A stretch of 64,000 nucleotides of DNA from NCBI GenBank assembly GCA_949300425.1, contig CASGED010000035.1, positions 62,001-126,000 on the forward strand, given 5' to 3'. Below, piece after piece: positions 52,128 through 62,212 of the stretch (positions within the stretch are counted from its first letter, which is position 1; each line of letters starts with the position of its first letter). Below the pieces are notes generated by a model. That model saw only the letters and a program-made list of their open reading frames with translations. It searched no databases and had not been told where the DNA came from. The position numbers and the translations under genes are program-made. This DNA comes from an uncultured Bacteroides sp. GTDB lineage: Bacteria > Bacteroidota > Bacteroidia > Bacteroidales > Bacteroidaceae.

Positions 52128-54056
52128 ATGAATACAATCAAAAATCTTTTTTCAGCTATACTCACATCTTGTCTGATGTGGTATGGTTTATTAGCGGTGA
52201 CGGCCTGTACTGAACAGGCAGAAACTACCATTGCACAGAGTAATATTCCTATCTGTTTCTCCGTCAATATGAGTGCATTAACAGAACATATAATGACCAA
52301 AACAACAGCTACCGCTTTTGAACCACAAGACCAAATAGGGCTGTTTGCCACATTGCCTCCAGCAACGTTGAATGACCAACGATATATTGATAATCTATTA
52401 TTGACAACCACAGACGGCAAAAATTTTACACCGAAAGAGATTGTATATTATCCCGAAGGTAATGCCTCTCTCGATTTTACAGCTTATCATCCTTATCAAT
52501 CTGACGGATTATCTACAGGAAGTTCTATTCTTCCCGTTTTTATACAGACTGACCAAAGTACTTCGGAGAACTTCTCAAAAAGTGACTTTTTATGGACGCA
52601 AAAGAAAGGGATAAGCAGTAGTCCGGAAGCGGTTCAATTAACTTTCGTACATAAATTTTCCAAACTCAAGATAACCTTGGTGCCCGAAGAGGAAGAAGAC
52701 CTTTCCGAATTGGTGGAGAATCAGCCACGGATTATAGTGACCGGCATCAAAACGGAAGCCAATTGCAACTTAGAAGATGGAACCATCAGCGACTTGCAAA
52801 CGCCAAGCGACATTATACCTTATGGGATATGGACTGAGAAAGAGAATAAATTGGTGGGTAAGGAATTGATTTTTATTCCACAAACTCTTCATTCACAGGA
52901 ACAATCCATCATTATAGAATGGAAAGGAAGAATATATACTTACTTGATGCCCAGTGTGGAACTGCAAGCAGCAGAGCAGTGTGAGATAACGATTGAATTT
53001 CAGAAAGAAGAAAACGAACAACTCACGGGAATAGCCGGAAGCATTACAGATTGGACAGACGCCGAGGTTGGAGGAAACAGTAATGAACAAAATCACAGTG
53101 TCATCCATACTTCTTCTCTATCTTTTGCTTCTTCCAATATCTATCAAATCTACTACCAAGGCAGAGCCATTGCAGAAATCTGCAAGGAATATCTCATTTC
53201 CGACTCGTTGACTTCCAGAGCCATCGTACATTATCCCATCGTCAGTCAAACAGGAAAAGCAGACTTGAAGAATGGCACCGTCCTATGCCTGTTGGATGTG
53301 AAAAATGCCATTTGCGGAGGAAAACTTTGTTGGGAAACGGACGAAAATGGATTCACCTATCAGAAAGGAGACCAACAGGCAGTTTCTAAATTCTACGTGG
53401 GAGAAGACGGTTCTTTTCTTGCGAACGAATCGCTCAATGCGGCAAATGTGAATATTATCAGTTACCTGTTGCGTGATATTCGGGGAAAAGACGTGATAGA
53501 ATATCCGGTAGTAAAGGTTGGTAAGCAATATTGGATGCAAGAAGATTTGCGTACAATCTATTATCAAGATGGTACGGCTTTGACCTCTAAAACTAATCTC
53601 GGAGAAGGAGCCGGTTATTTCCATCCTACCGATACAGATATTTATTTCTATAACGGTGACGCGGTGTTGGCTGGCGAGTTGGCTCCCAAGGGATGGAAAA
53701 TTCCAACATTGGCGGATTGGGAAACACTAAATGATTATATCGGTGGTGATGTCTCCATGATAAAAGCAGGTGATTGGGCTCCGGTTTCTTCGAAAGAGGA
53801 GGAAGAAGAAAAAGATGCCGCTCCTGCGACGAATCAGACAGAACTCAGTATTCGTGCGTTAGGAACATGGGGTAATGGCAAGCATTCGAATGAGGGCCAG
53901 GTAAATAGTTATTGGTGTATGGATGAGACCAACACGTCTATTCCGGAAAATATCATTCTTTTCAGGGGAGAATTGAATGAATATACTCTTTCGGGATCTA
54001 TAATGTCGGGATTCGATTATTATAAAGCCTTGTCCATTCGTTGCGTAAAGGAGTAA
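52128..54056 (+). CDS. Fimbrillin-family lipoprotein with C-terminal FISUMP domain
   Basis: A 642-aa product. The signal peptide ends in the lipobox AVTAC. Fimbrillin-like N-terminal segments (EPQDQIGLFATL, YIDNLLLTTT, YYPEGNASLDFTAYHPYQ) are followed by a middle region and a C-terminal FISUMP module (about 465-642): VKVGKQYWMQEDLRT, LAPKGWKIPTLADWETLNDY and LSIRCVKE. Such proteins are surface-exposed adhesins or pilus tip subunits. A paralogue starts 28 bp downstream. AT-richer than the neighbours. Confidence 0.8.
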   Translation: MNTIKNLFSAILTSCLMWYGLLAVTACTEQAETTIAQSNIPICFSVNMSALTEHIMTKTTATAFEPQDQIGLFATLPPATLNDQRYIDNLLLTTTDGKNFTPKEIVYYPEGNASLDFTAYHPYQSDGLSTGSSILPVFIQTDQSTSENFSKSDFLWTQKKGISSSPEAVQLTFVHKFSKLKITLVPEEEEDLSELVENQPRIIVTGIKTEANCNLEDGTISDLQTPSDIIPYGIWTEKENKLVGKELIFIPQTLHSQEQSIIIEWKGRIYTYLMPSVELQAAEQCEITIEFQKEENEQLTGIAGSITDWTDAEVGGNSNEQNHSVIHTSSLSFASSNIYQIYYQGRAIAEICKEYLISDSLTSRAIVHYPIVSQTGKADLKNGTVLCLLDVKNAICGGKLCWETDENGFTYQKGDQQAVSKFYVGEDGSFLANESLNAANVNIISYLLRDIRGKDVIEYPVVKVGKQYWMQEDLRTIYYQDGTALTSKTNLGEGAGYFHPTDTDIYFYNGDAVLAGELAPKGWKIPTLADWETLNDYIGGDVSMIKAGDWAPVSSKEEEEEKDAAPATNQTELSIRALGTWGNGKHSNEGQVNSYWCMDETNTSIPENIILFRGELNEYTLSGSIMSGFDYYKALSIRCVKE

Positions 54057-54084
54057 AAAGATAGAAATACAAAATAACGCGTCT

Positions 54085-55989
54085 ATGAATAAATATGGCT
54101 CAACCGGCATTGGATTACTATGCTTGTTTTCGGCGGCTTGTGTCAACAATATAGGAGAAGAGTATCAACCGGGTAATATTCCTATGACTTTCTCGGTAAA
54201 GGAGATTAGTTCAACCCATACAAAAGTATCCGGGAACTCATTCGACAAGGAGGATGAGATTGGTCTGTTTGCTACATTTTCCGATGTGGATATTGACCAG
54301 GACAGATATATTGATAATTTGCGGTTGATAAGCAATGGAAATGCCGAACTGATACCCGAGCGGGAAATTTTCTATCCGGAAGGCGATGCAGAATTGGACA
54401 TTATGGCTTATTACCCGTATGACAAAGGAGGAATTGAAGCCGGAAGTTCGTGCTTACAAGTAAGCGTGCAGAGCAATCAAAGCTCAGCGGCTAATCTCTC
54501 GGCTTCAGATTTCCTAATGGCCCAAGTTGAAGAGGTAGGAGGAAGCGAGGCTCCGATTGAGCTGGAATTTGAACATAAACTGACAAAAATAGAGATAGCA
54601 TTGTCTGTTTCGGAGGATGAAGATATAGACGACCTGTTAGAGGCCGACCCTTACATCATTGCGTCAGGATTTAAGACTCGTGCCCAGTATAATGTTTTGT
54701 CTGATTCTTTTAATGGTATGGAACATGTGGTAGACATTGTCCCCTACGGCAAATGGGAAAAGAAAGGTGGAAAACTTGTGGGGAAGGAATTTATTATCAT
54801 TCCGCAAGAGAATGACGAGGACGAGCAAGCTTTTATCATGGAATGGAACGGGCGGCTTTACACCTGTCCGATGCCTGACATAGAAATGGAAAGCAACACG
54901 GTTTGTGAAATAGACATTCATGCCTTTCAAGCGACCAGCAGTACACTGAGTACAGCAACCGCCAACATCAAAGAATGGGAATACAGCACGGAAGCTGAGG
55001 GCGATACGGAATATGATTTGTCGACCATTCGCATAGCCAGTTTGTCCTTCAAGGACTCCTATGTTTATCGGGTCTATTACGAAAACAAACCGGTAGCTGA
55101 AGTTTGTAAGGAGTATTTATTGGCGGACGATGCTTCTCTCTCTTCGGAAGCAATTGTTGTCTATCCCGTCCAAAATGAAGAAGCAGAACTGAGTCAGGGC
55201 ATCGTATTAAGAGTAGAGAACGAAGAACTGCCCATACATGGCGGAAACATCCGATGGGACGAAGCGGACAATACTTTTGAGTATACAGAGGGTAAGTTGG
55301 CTCCTGTTACCCAATTCTATATCGACGGAAGCGGAGCGATAAGCCTTTCCAAGCCCAGCAGGCCGGCCCATGTGAATGTCAAAGCCCATAGCTTGCGCGA
55401 CACACGAGGCGGGGAATTACAAGAATACCCTATTGTAAAAGTGGGCACCCAGTACTGGATGCGCGAAGACTTACGGGCGACAGGTTATCAGGAAGCAATT
55501 GGCGGGGATTTGAGGAAGCTGACACGGTTGAGCGGGAAATCCGGCTACATGGTACAGGGCGATACTTATTTTTATCCTGGGGAGACCCTGCTGGAAGGTG
55601 AATTGGCTCCTTACGGCTGGAAAATACCCGACGCTGACGACTGGGATAGACTTATAGCCTATATACATCGGGACGCCTCCGTTATAAAAGGAGGCGTTTG
55701 GAAAGGAATTTCCGACACAGACGCGGTGTTCCCTGTGACCAATTTGACCGGCCTTGGTCTTTTGCCCAATGGGTATTATACAGTAAACGATAAGGAAGAA
55801 ACCAAACGCATGAATTATGAGATTACCGGGGGATATTGGGCCGGGAAAAAGAAAGGTCAGACATCTTTGCCTACGGGTGCTGTGTTTTTAATGCATAGCA
55901 ACAATGCGATAAACTTTGGCAACAATAAGGTGCCGAGCGGTAAATACTATAGGGCACTCAACATCCGATGCGTGAAAAAGAACGATTGA
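54085..55989 (+). CDS. Fimbrillin-family lipoprotein with C-terminal FISUMP domain (paralogue)
   Basis: A 634-aa product with lipobox FSAAC. It is collinear with the preceding protein: DEIGLFATFSDVDIDQDRYI, YPEGDAELDIMAYYPYDKGG, YGKWEKKGGKLVGKEFIIIP, then FISUMP VKVGTQYWMREDLRA, LAPYGWKIPDADDWDRLIAY, LNIRCVKK. The likeness along the whole length shows a tandem duplication. Both probably reach the surface as pilus-associated or adhesive lipoproteins. A perfect terminator follows. Confidence 0.8.
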   Translation: MNKYGSTGIGLLCLFSAACVNNIGEEYQPGNIPMTFSVKEISSTHTKVSGNSFDKEDEIGLFATFSDVDIDQDRYIDNLRLISNGNAELIPEREIFYPEGDAELDIMAYYPYDKGGIEAGSSCLQVSVQSNQSSAANLSASDFLMAQVEEVGGSEAPIELEFEHKLTKIEIALSVSEDEDIDDLLEADPYIIASGFKTRAQYNVLSDSFNGMEHVVDIVPYGKWEKKGGKLVGKEFIIIPQENDEDEQAFIMEWNGRLYTCPMPDIEMESNTVCEIDIHAFQATSSTLSTATANIKEWEYSTEAEGDTEYDLSTIRIASLSFKDSYVYRVYYENKPVAEVCKEYLLADDASLSSEAIVVYPVQNEEAELSQGIVLRVENEELPIHGGNIRWDEADNTFEYTEGKLAPVTQFYIDGSGAISLSKPSRPAHVNVKAHSLRDTRGGELQEYPIVKVGTQYWMREDLRATGYQEAIGGDLRKLTRLSGKSGYMVQGDTYFYPGETLLEGELAPYGWKIPDADDWDRLIAYIHRDASVIKGGVWKGISDTDAVFPVTNLTGLGLLPNGYYTVNDKEETKRMNYEITGGYWAGKKKGQTSLPTGAVFLMHSNNAINFGNNKVPSGKYYRALNIRCVKKND

Positions 55990-56013
55990 CAAAGTTTCGC
56001 ATTGACAATGACA

Positions 56014-56049
56014 AAGTCTCGCTTTCAATGACACAAAGCGAGACTTTTT
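56014..56049 (+). terminator. Terminator after the fimbrillin pair
   Basis: AGTCTCGCTT (56015-56024) pairs perfectly with AAGCGAGACT (56036-56045), followed by TTTTT. Confidence 0.9.
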
Positions 56050-56132
56050 CCTTTCATAATCAAGAAGAAACTAGAACAATACCCTAAAAAATGCAGAAAC
56101 TATCCGAGGGAAAGCACCTTTTATCACATTTT

Positions 56133-56140
56133 TCGTATAT
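56133..56140 (+). promoter_or_regulatory. Promoter -7 element of metF
   Basis: TATATTTG fits TAnnTTTG and lies about 50 bp before the metF ATG. Confidence 0.55.
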
Positions 56141-56191
56141 TTGTCTGCAGAAACACATCATAATATTGTCAGTAAGAGACTTCGCATAAAT

Positions 56192-57151
56192 ATGAGCGTC
56201 ATTGAATTAATAAAGAATACGAAAAGAACGGCCTTCTCTTTCGAAGTGTTGCCCCCGTTGAAAGGCACCGGTATAGAAGGACTTTGGGAAACAATAGATA
56301 CGTTGACTGAATACAATCCGTTGTATATCAATATCACCACACATCGTAGCGAATATTGCTATGAAGATGCGGGCGAGGGATTGTGGAAACGAAGATGGAC
56401 GAAACGAAGACCAGGAACGGTGGCCGTGGCCGCTGCCATCAAGAATCGCTATGGAGTAACTCCCGTACCTCACATCGTGTGTAGCGGGTGCAATACAGAG
56501 GAAACAGAGTATGCCTTGCTCGATTTGCAATACTTAGGCATTACGGATTTACTGGTGCTGCGTGGAGATAAGGCCAAACACCAGCGGGCTTTTACACCCG
56601 AACCAGATGGATGGACACATGCGTTGGAGCTTCAAGGACAAATAGAACGATTCAACAAAGGAATATTTGAGGACGGAAGTCCAATGGCGCACAAGCCCTC
56701 TGTGCCTTTCAGCTACGGTGTGGCTTGTTATCCGGAGAAACATGAAGAAGCGCCTAATATGCAGACAGACCTTTATTGGCTGGTACGGAAGGTAGAACAG
56801 GGTGCCCAATATGCTGTGACACAACTTTTTTATGATAATAGCCGATATTTCGACTTTGTGCGTCGGGCGAGAGAAGCGGGTATAGATGTGCCTATCATAC
56901 CCGGCATCAAACCCTTGAAACGCAAAGCACAATTGGCGGTTATACCTCAAACGTTCAAAGTGGACATTCCTCAGGAACTGGCTCAGCGGGTAGAGACTTG
57001 TAAGGACGATCGGGAAGTGGAGCAAGTAGGAGTAGAGTGGTGCGTCCGCCAATGTCGGGAACTGATGGAACACGGTGTACCCAGCATTCATTTTTATGCT
57101 ATGGGTGCCACGGAGAGCATTGCGCAAGTAGCAAAAAAAATTTATGTATGA
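56192..57151 (+). CDS. metF: Methylenetetrahydrofolate reductase
   Basis: A 319-aa product beginning MSVIELIKNTKRTAFSFEVL. The family segments FSFEVLPPLKG, NPLYINITTHRSEYCYED and LLVLRGDK are present, together with QLFYDNSRYFDFVRRAREAG and IIPGIKPL. It reduces 5,10-methylene-THF to 5-methyl-THF with FAD, feeding methionine synthesis. The ATG at 56192 matches the usual family N-terminus; the longer ORF start at 56141 overlaps the promoter region. It overlaps holB by ATGA. Confidence 0.93.
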   Translation: MSVIELIKNTKRTAFSFEVLPPLKGTGIEGLWETIDTLTEYNPLYINITTHRSEYCYEDAGEGLWKRRWTKRRPGTVAVAAAIKNRYGVTPVPHIVCSGCNTEETEYALLDLQYLGITDLLVLRGDKAKHQRAFTPEPDGWTHALELQGQIERFNKGIFEDGSPMAHKPSVPFSYGVACYPEKHEEAPNMQTDLYWLVRKVEQGAQYAVTQLFYDNSRYFDFVRRAREAGIDVPIIPGIKPLKRKAQLAVIPQTFKVDIPQELAQRVETCKDDREVEQVGVEWCVRQCRELMEHGVPSIHFYAMGATESIAQVAKKIYV

Positions 57152-58275
57152 ATGAACCTTTTTTCCATAGGGACGTATTAGCACGGTTGGCAAACGAAGC
57201 GCGACAGGGACGAGTGGCGCAAGGAGTGATGTTGTGCGGGCCGAGAGGAACCGGTAAATTATTCTTGGCACTGAAGTACGCACGCTATTTGGGCTGTGAC
57301 CATCCTATGAAAGAAGGAGAAGCCTGCGGTATGTGCCCTTCGTGCCGATGGTGGAAAGCTTTGGCGCATCCGGATGTACATTTCGTATATCCGGTAGTGA
57401 AAGACACCAAACGCAAGCGGGAAACCTGTGATGATTATCTGCCGGGATGGAGACAAATGCTGCAAGAAAATCCTTATGCCGATCTGGAAGAGTGGAATCG
57501 CCGAATGGACGCGTCCACAAATGTCCAACCGCAAATATATGCCCGTGAGAGTGATTTGCTGGCCCGCAAGCTGAGCCTGAAAGCCAATACGGAGACCGGA
57601 CGCAGAATGGTGATAATATGGTTGCCCGAATGCTTGCACGAGGCATGCGCCAACAAATTGCTGAAGTTGCTGGAGGAGCCACCCCGTGGAACAGTATTCC
57701 TGATGGTGAGCGAAGAGCCGGATCGGGTGATAGCTACCGTAAGAAGCCGTGTGCAACGCATAGACGTACCGCCTATAGCGGAAGAGGCTTTGGTGAAAGA
57801 ATTGATTCAGCATGTGGGAGTAGAGCCGGGGCGAGCTGAAGAAGCCGCACGCAGGGCGGCGGGTAGTTGGCCGAAAGCCTTGACAGATGTGACGGATGAC
57901 GAGATACATGAAGCCATGTTGCAGGATTTTGTCTCCTTGATGCGATTGGCCTGGGCTCGCCGCGCTCGGGAAATGAAAACCTGGAGCGAAGGGATGGCAG
58001 CCGGAGGACGCACTCGGCAAGCCGCTTTTCTAGCATATACAGGCCGGATGTTGCGTGAGAGTTTCATCAGCAATTTTCATCAGCCGGAGTTGGACTACAT
58101 GTCTCAAGGAGAGCAAGAGTTCGTTCAGCGTTTCGCCCCATTCGTCAATGAGCGTAATGTTCGGCAGTTGGCTGCATTGACGGCTGAGGCACAAGAACAT
58201 ATAGAACGCAACGTAAACCCCCGCATGGTGTTCTTCGACTACATACTGAAGGTAACGGTGTTGCTAAAATCATAA
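57148..58275 (+). CDS. holB: DNA polymerase III subunit delta'
   Basis: A 375-aa clamp-loader protein. P-loop-like GPRGTGK (31-37), followed by Leu where Ser/Thr is usual, consistent with the non-hydrolysing delta' subunit. Zinc-type cysteines in CDHPMKEGEACGMCPSC; NKLLKLLEEPPRGTVFLMVS and the sensor-like ATVRSRVQRIDVPP. The start at 57148 overlaps the metF stop, so translation is likely coupled. Confidence 0.88.
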   Translation: MNEPFFHRDVLARLANEARQGRVAQGVMLCGPRGTGKLFLALKYARYLGCDHPMKEGEACGMCPSCRWWKALAHPDVHFVYPVVKDTKRKRETCDDYLPGWRQMLQENPYADLEEWNRRMDASTNVQPQIYARESDLLARKLSLKANTETGRRMVIIWLPECLHEACANKLLKLLEEPPRGTVFLMVSEEPDRVIATVRSRVQRIDVPPIAEEALVKELIQHVGVEPGRAEEAARRAAGSWPKALTDVTDDEIHEAMLQDFVSLMRLAWARRAREMKTWSEGMAAGGRTRQAAFLAYTGRMLRESFISNFHQPELDYMSQGEQEFVQRFAPFVNERNVRQLAALTAEAQEHIERNVNPRMVFFDYILKVTVLLKS

Positions 58276-58311
58276 AATCATCTACCGGGTATCATGCACA
58301 AGGTGATCAAT

Positions 58312-58371
58312 AGGTAAATGGTGAATAAAACAGGATTGTAAATGGTAAATAGTAAAATAGTAGATTAATTG
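58312..58371 (+). repeat. AT-rich TAAAT-type repeat (chromosomal copy)
   Basis: AGGTAAATGGTGAATAAAAC, AGGATTGTAAATGGTAAATAG and GTAAAATAGTAG run up to the ricT start. The AGGATTGTAAATGG segment is the one seen before 5927 and 7430. Confidence 0.7.
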
Positions 58372-59616
58372 ATGAATTGGATATTACATAATGGAAGCGG
58401 AAATCTGTGCGCCCAAAGTTGCGGGAGGCAGGACAAGCAATTGAACACGTATGACTGGATGGCGGATATTCCTACTGGCGAATCGCGGGACACAGGATAT
58501 GTGGAAGTGCAGTTTAAGAATACACGCAAGGGATATTACCGCAATGTAAGTGGATTAGATTTACATAAAGGAGACATTGTGGCCGTAGAGGCTCAGCCCG
58601 GGCACGATGTCGGGGTCGTGACATTGACTGGCCCTTTGGTAGCTTTGCAAATGGCCAAAGCGAGTTTGAAACCTGAGGCAACCGCGCGTCGCATCTATCG
58701 AAAAGCTAAAACCAATGATTTGGAGAAATGGCAAGAAGCCAAGGCGCGTGAACACGATACCATGATACGCGCCCGTCAGATAGCATTAAACTTGAACTTA
58801 GAGATGAAGATAGGCGATGTGGAGTATCAGGGCGATGGCGGCAAAGCCATCTTCTACTACATAGCCGAAGGACGAGTAGACTTTCGTCAGCTCATTAAAG
58901 TGTTAGCTGAGGCTTTTCGGGTACGTATCGAAATGAAACAGATAGGCGCCAGGCAGGAAGCAGGCCGTATCGGAGGTATCGGACCATGTGGACGTGAACT
59001 GTGTTGTGCCACTTGGATGACTTCCTTTGTCTCCGTGGCTACGGCAGCCGCCCGTTTACAAGACATAGCTTTGAATCCGCAGAAGTTGGCGGGTCAGTGC
59101 GCAAAGTTGAAATGCTGCTTAAATTACGAGGCAGACGTCTATGTGGAAGCAACGAAGCGTATGCCAAGCCGGGAAGTTTCTTTAGAAACGACCGAAGCCG
59201 TTTATTATTATCTGAAGGCAGACATCTTGGCGGGTCGTATCACGTATAGTACGCAGAAAGGCTCTTTGGAAGGAGCAGTGACGGTGAGCGCACGCCGGGC
59301 ATTGGAAGTAATGGAGTTGAATCGTCGCGGACAGAAGCCGGAGCGTTTGGACGATGATGCCAACCCAGAAAAAAGCGCCCGTCCCGCGGACTTGCTGGAA
59401 CAGGACAGCCTGACACGCTTTGACCGTAGCAACCGTAAAGGAGGAGAGAACCGTGCTAAGAAGAAGAAGAAAAAAGCGGCTTCAGGACAATCCCAACAAG
59501 CGCAGCCCCAACAACCTGCGGTACAAGCGCAGGCCGGACCTGCCAACGGTCGTCCCAAACGAAACAAAAACAATAAAAAGAAAAAGCCTGCCGGTGAGGA
59601 AAAGACAAACGAATAA
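58372..59616 (+). CDS. ricT: PSP1-domain protein RicT (YaaT family)
   Basis: A 414-aa product. The PSP1 core (about residues 100-290) carries the family cysteines in GPCGRELCCATW and AGQCAKLKCCLNYE, which in the Ric complex help bind Fe-S clusters. The C-terminal 100 residues are a lysine- and glutamine-rich disordered tail (RAKKKKKKAASGQSQQAQPQ). In Bacillus RicT acts with RicA and RicF on RNA maturation; the Bacteroidetes role is unknown. Linked to holB and gldH. Confidence 0.88.
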   Translation: MNWILHNGSGNLCAQSCGRQDKQLNTYDWMADIPTGESRDTGYVEVQFKNTRKGYYRNVSGLDLHKGDIVAVEAQPGHDVGVVTLTGPLVALQMAKASLKPEATARRIYRKAKTNDLEKWQEAKAREHDTMIRARQIALNLNLEMKIGDVEYQGDGGKAIFYYIAEGRVDFRQLIKVLAEAFRVRIEMKQIGARQEAGRIGGIGPCGRELCCATWMTSFVSVATAAARLQDIALNPQKLAGQCAKLKCCLNYEADVYVEATKRMPSREVSLETTEAVYYYLKADILAGRITYSTQKGSLEGAVTVSARRALEVMELNRRGQKPERLDDDANPEKSARPADLLEQDSLTRFDRSNRKGGENRAKKKKKKAASGQSQQAQPQQPAVQAQAGPANGRPKRNKNNKKKKPAGEEKTNE

Positions 59617-59623
59617 CCTGAGA

Positions 59624-60088
59624 ATGAAGGCTTTTATTTATCTTTTTTTCTTATTGACCTTAACGGCTTGCGTCAATCCTCCTATAGGACGTTCCTATGC
59701 CCATATCCCCGATGAAGGCTGGCAAAAGACAGATACGGTGGAGTTACCCGTGACCGTGGATTCTGTGACTTACGCCCGTGTGAGTATCGGGACAGCATGG
59801 GACGTTTGGGTGGATGTACGCCATACGAATGCCTATCCGTATCGTAATCTTGTGGTAGAATTAGTTACTCCGCGGCAAGATACGATTGTCAACCTGTCTT
59901 TGACAGATGAACAGGGCAGATGGGCTGGAAGCGGTTTAGGCTACCTGTATCAGCATTCCCACTATGCAGGCATGTTCCATCCTGATTCAACGGGGGCTGA
60001 TACCTTATATTTTCGTTTGATTTCCTTAATGCCGGACAGCACACTGAAAGGAGTACACGACATAGGAATAAGATTGTTGCCGCGATAG
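59624..60088 (+). CDS. gldH: GldH-family lipoprotein
   Basis: A 154-aa product with signal MKAFIYLFFLLTLTAC (lipidated Cys16), then IPDEGWQKTDTVELPVTVDS and a beta-sandwich. The segment VDVRHTNAYPYRNLVVELVT is typical of the gliding motility lipoprotein GldH, which persists in non-gliding Bacteroidales. The start at 59624 lies 7 bp after the ricT stop; the longer ORF start falls inside ricT. Confidence 0.85.
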   Translation: MKAFIYLFFLLTLTACVNPPIGRSYAHIPDEGWQKTDTVELPVTVDSVTYARVSIGTAWDVWVDVRHTNAYPYRNLVVELVTPRQDTIVNLSLTDEQGRWAGSGLGYLYQHSHYAGMFHPDSTGADTLYFRLISLMPDSTLKGVHDIGIRLLPR

Positions 60089-60185
60089 TTTCGTCCATCG
60101 TATTTCCATAGGTATGCGTAGATGTGGAGGTTTTATAAAAATCTAAAAAGTTTATCCCATCGTTAGCGGGTATGGATAGATGTTG

Positions 60186-60193
60186 TATCTTTG
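60186..60193 (+). promoter_or_regulatory. Promoter -7 element before the Ig-like lipoprotein gene
   Basis: TATCTTTG matches the Bacteroidetes -7 consensus exactly, 30 bp before the ATG at 60223. Confidence 0.6.
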
Positions 60194-60222
60194 CAAATGT
60201 ATATTTATAGTTTGCAGATAGC

Positions 60223-62193
60223 ATGAACATTCTCAAGAAGACAATCCTTTGGATGAAACATAACCCCTTGTTTATACAACGTTTGCCGGTGCCCGTTGTG
60301 CTGGGCGTGCTGCTTTATTCGTGTGCCAGCATAGGCCGCATCGAGGGTGGACCGATAGACGAAGACCCGCCCGTGTTCGTAGAGAGCCGTCCCGCGCCGG
60401 GGCAGTTGAACTACGACCGCAACCGCATCTCCATCACGTTCGATGAATACATCAAGCTGGACCAGCCCAACGAGAAGGTGGTCATATCCCCGCCTCAGAT
60501 ACAGCAACCGGAGATTCGCACCAGCGGCAAGCGGGTCATCGTCAACCTGAACGACACGCTGAAGCCCAACACGACGTACACCATCGACTTTGGCGACGCC
60601 ATTCAGGACAACAACGAGGGCAACCCGTTGGAACTGTTCACCTTCACCTTCTCCACGGGCGACCGGCTGGACACGATGGCCGTATCCGGCACGGTGCTGA
60701 ACGCTTCGAACTTAGAGCCGGTGAAGGGAATGCTGGTAGGCCTCTACTCCAACCTGTCCGATACGGCTTTCACCACGATGCCCTTCGAGCGTGTGGGGCG
60801 CACCGACAGTCGGGGACGCTTCTCCATCCGGGGCGTGGCGCCGGGCAGTTACCGCATCTACGCCTTGCAGGACGCCGACCAGAATGTCTACTTCTCCCAA
60901 CCCATGGAGCAGATAGCCTGGAACGACTCGCTCGTAATCCCCCGTTATGAATTCCGTATGCGTCAGGACACGACCTGGATTGACTCCCTGACCATCGACA
61001 CCATCGTGGAGCGCCAATACACGCACTACCTGCCGGACGACATCCTGTTGCGCTGCTTCAAGGAGATATACTTCAACCAACGTCTGGCCAAGACCGAGCG
61101 GTTGACTCCGCAGAAGTTCAGCCTCTACTTCACGGCACCCGCCGATACGCTCCCCTTGCTGCGCGGACTGAACTTCGACGAGCGCGACGCCTTCGTCATC
61201 GAGCAGACCACGGGACGCAACGACACCATACACTATTGGATAAAAGACTCCTTGCTCTACCAGCAGGACACGCTGCGTGCGGAGTTGACCTATATGGAGA
61301 CGGACACACTGGGCAAGCTGGTGCAACGCATCGACACCGTGCGCCTGCAGTCTAAGGTCGGCTACAAGAAACTGATGGAGCAGAAGGCCGAGGCGGACAA
61401 GAAGAAGCTGGAAGAACTCCGCAAAGAGGCCAAGAAGAAAAAGAAGCGCGACGCCGAAGGCAATGAGATTGAAGCCCCCGAACCTGTCCTGCCCACCGAG
61501 TTCCTCCCGGTAGAAGTCTACGCCCCGTCGTCCATGGACGTGTACGACTACATCTCCCTCACCTTCCAGGAACCGGTGGCAAGCATCGACACCTCCGCCA
61601 TCCACCTGCAACTGAAGGTCGACTCCCTGTGGCAGGACATCCCCTACGACTTCCACCGCGACTCCCTGGACCTGAAGCTCTACAACATCTACGCCGACTG
61701 GACGCCCGGCGAGAGCTACCAGTTTGCCGTAGACTCCATGGCCATACACGGCCTGTACGGCTTGTTTACGGACAAGATACAGAACGAGTTCAAGGTGAAG
61801 ACCGTTGAGGAATACGGCGCCATCCTGTTCGACATCGCGGGAGCGCCCCCCACGGCCTTCGTCGAACTGCTGAACGAACAGGACGCCGTGGTGCGCACCG
61901 TGCCCGTAGTCGATGGTCACGCCGACTTCTACTACCTGCCGCCCGGCAAGTACGGCGCACGCCTCATCGACGACGCCAACAACAACGGACAGTGGGACAC
62001 GGGCGACTACGAGACGAAGCTTCAGCCCGAGAAAGTGTATTACTACTACCAAGTGCTGGAGTTGAAAGCCAACTTCGACCTGCAACAGTCCTGGAACCCC
62101 ACCGACCGTCCCCTGGACCAGCAGAAGCCCCTGGACCTGAAGAAACAGAAGCCCGACGAGGACAAAAAGAACCGAACTAACAACAGACGATAA
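60223..62193 (+). CDS. Ig-like (Big_5) domain lipoprotein
   Basis: A 656-aa product with hydrophobic N-terminus and lipobox LLYSC. The first domain (about 45-150) has the Big_5 pattern GGPIDEDPPVFVESRPAPGQ, RISITFDEYIKL and KPNTTYTIDFGDAIQDNNEG. A carboxypeptidase-like SGTVLNASNLEPVKGMLVGL domain follows. The middle carries a Lys/Glu-rich coiled stretch (KAEADKKKLEELRKEAKKKK). This family is widespread in Bacteroidetes, probably periplasmic or outer-membrane, function unknown. It ends in DEDKKNRTNNRR, 19 bp before the DUF3108 gene. Confidence 0.8.
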   Translation: MNILKKTILWMKHNPLFIQRLPVPVVLGVLLYSCASIGRIEGGPIDEDPPVFVESRPAPGQLNYDRNRISITFDEYIKLDQPNEKVVISPPQIQQPEIRTSGKRVIVNLNDTLKPNTTYTIDFGDAIQDNNEGNPLELFTFTFSTGDRLDTMAVSGTVLNASNLEPVKGMLVGLYSNLSDTAFTTMPFERVGRTDSRGRFSIRGVAPGSYRIYALQDADQNVYFSQPMEQIAWNDSLVIPRYEFRMRQDTTWIDSLTIDTIVERQYTHYLPDDILLRCFKEIYFNQRLAKTERLTPQKFSLYFTAPADTLPLLRGLNFDERDAFVIEQTTGRNDTIHYWIKDSLLYQQDTLRAELTYMETDTLGKLVQRIDTVRLQSKVGYKKLMEQKAEADKKKLEELRKEAKKKKKRDAEGNEIEAPEPVLPTEFLPVEVYAPSSMDVYDYISLTFQEPVASIDTSAIHLQLKVDSLWQDIPYDFHRDSLDLKLYNIYADWTPGESYQFAVDSMAIHGLYGLFTDKIQNEFKVKTVEEYGAILFDIAGAPPTAFVELLNEQDAVVRTVPVVDGHADFYYLPPGKYGARLIDDANNNGQWDTGDYETKLQPEKVYYYYQVLELKANFDLQQSWNPTDRPLDQQKPLDLKKQKPDEDKKNRTNNRR

Positions 62194-62212
62194 ACAAAAA
62201 ACAAAAGCAGTT

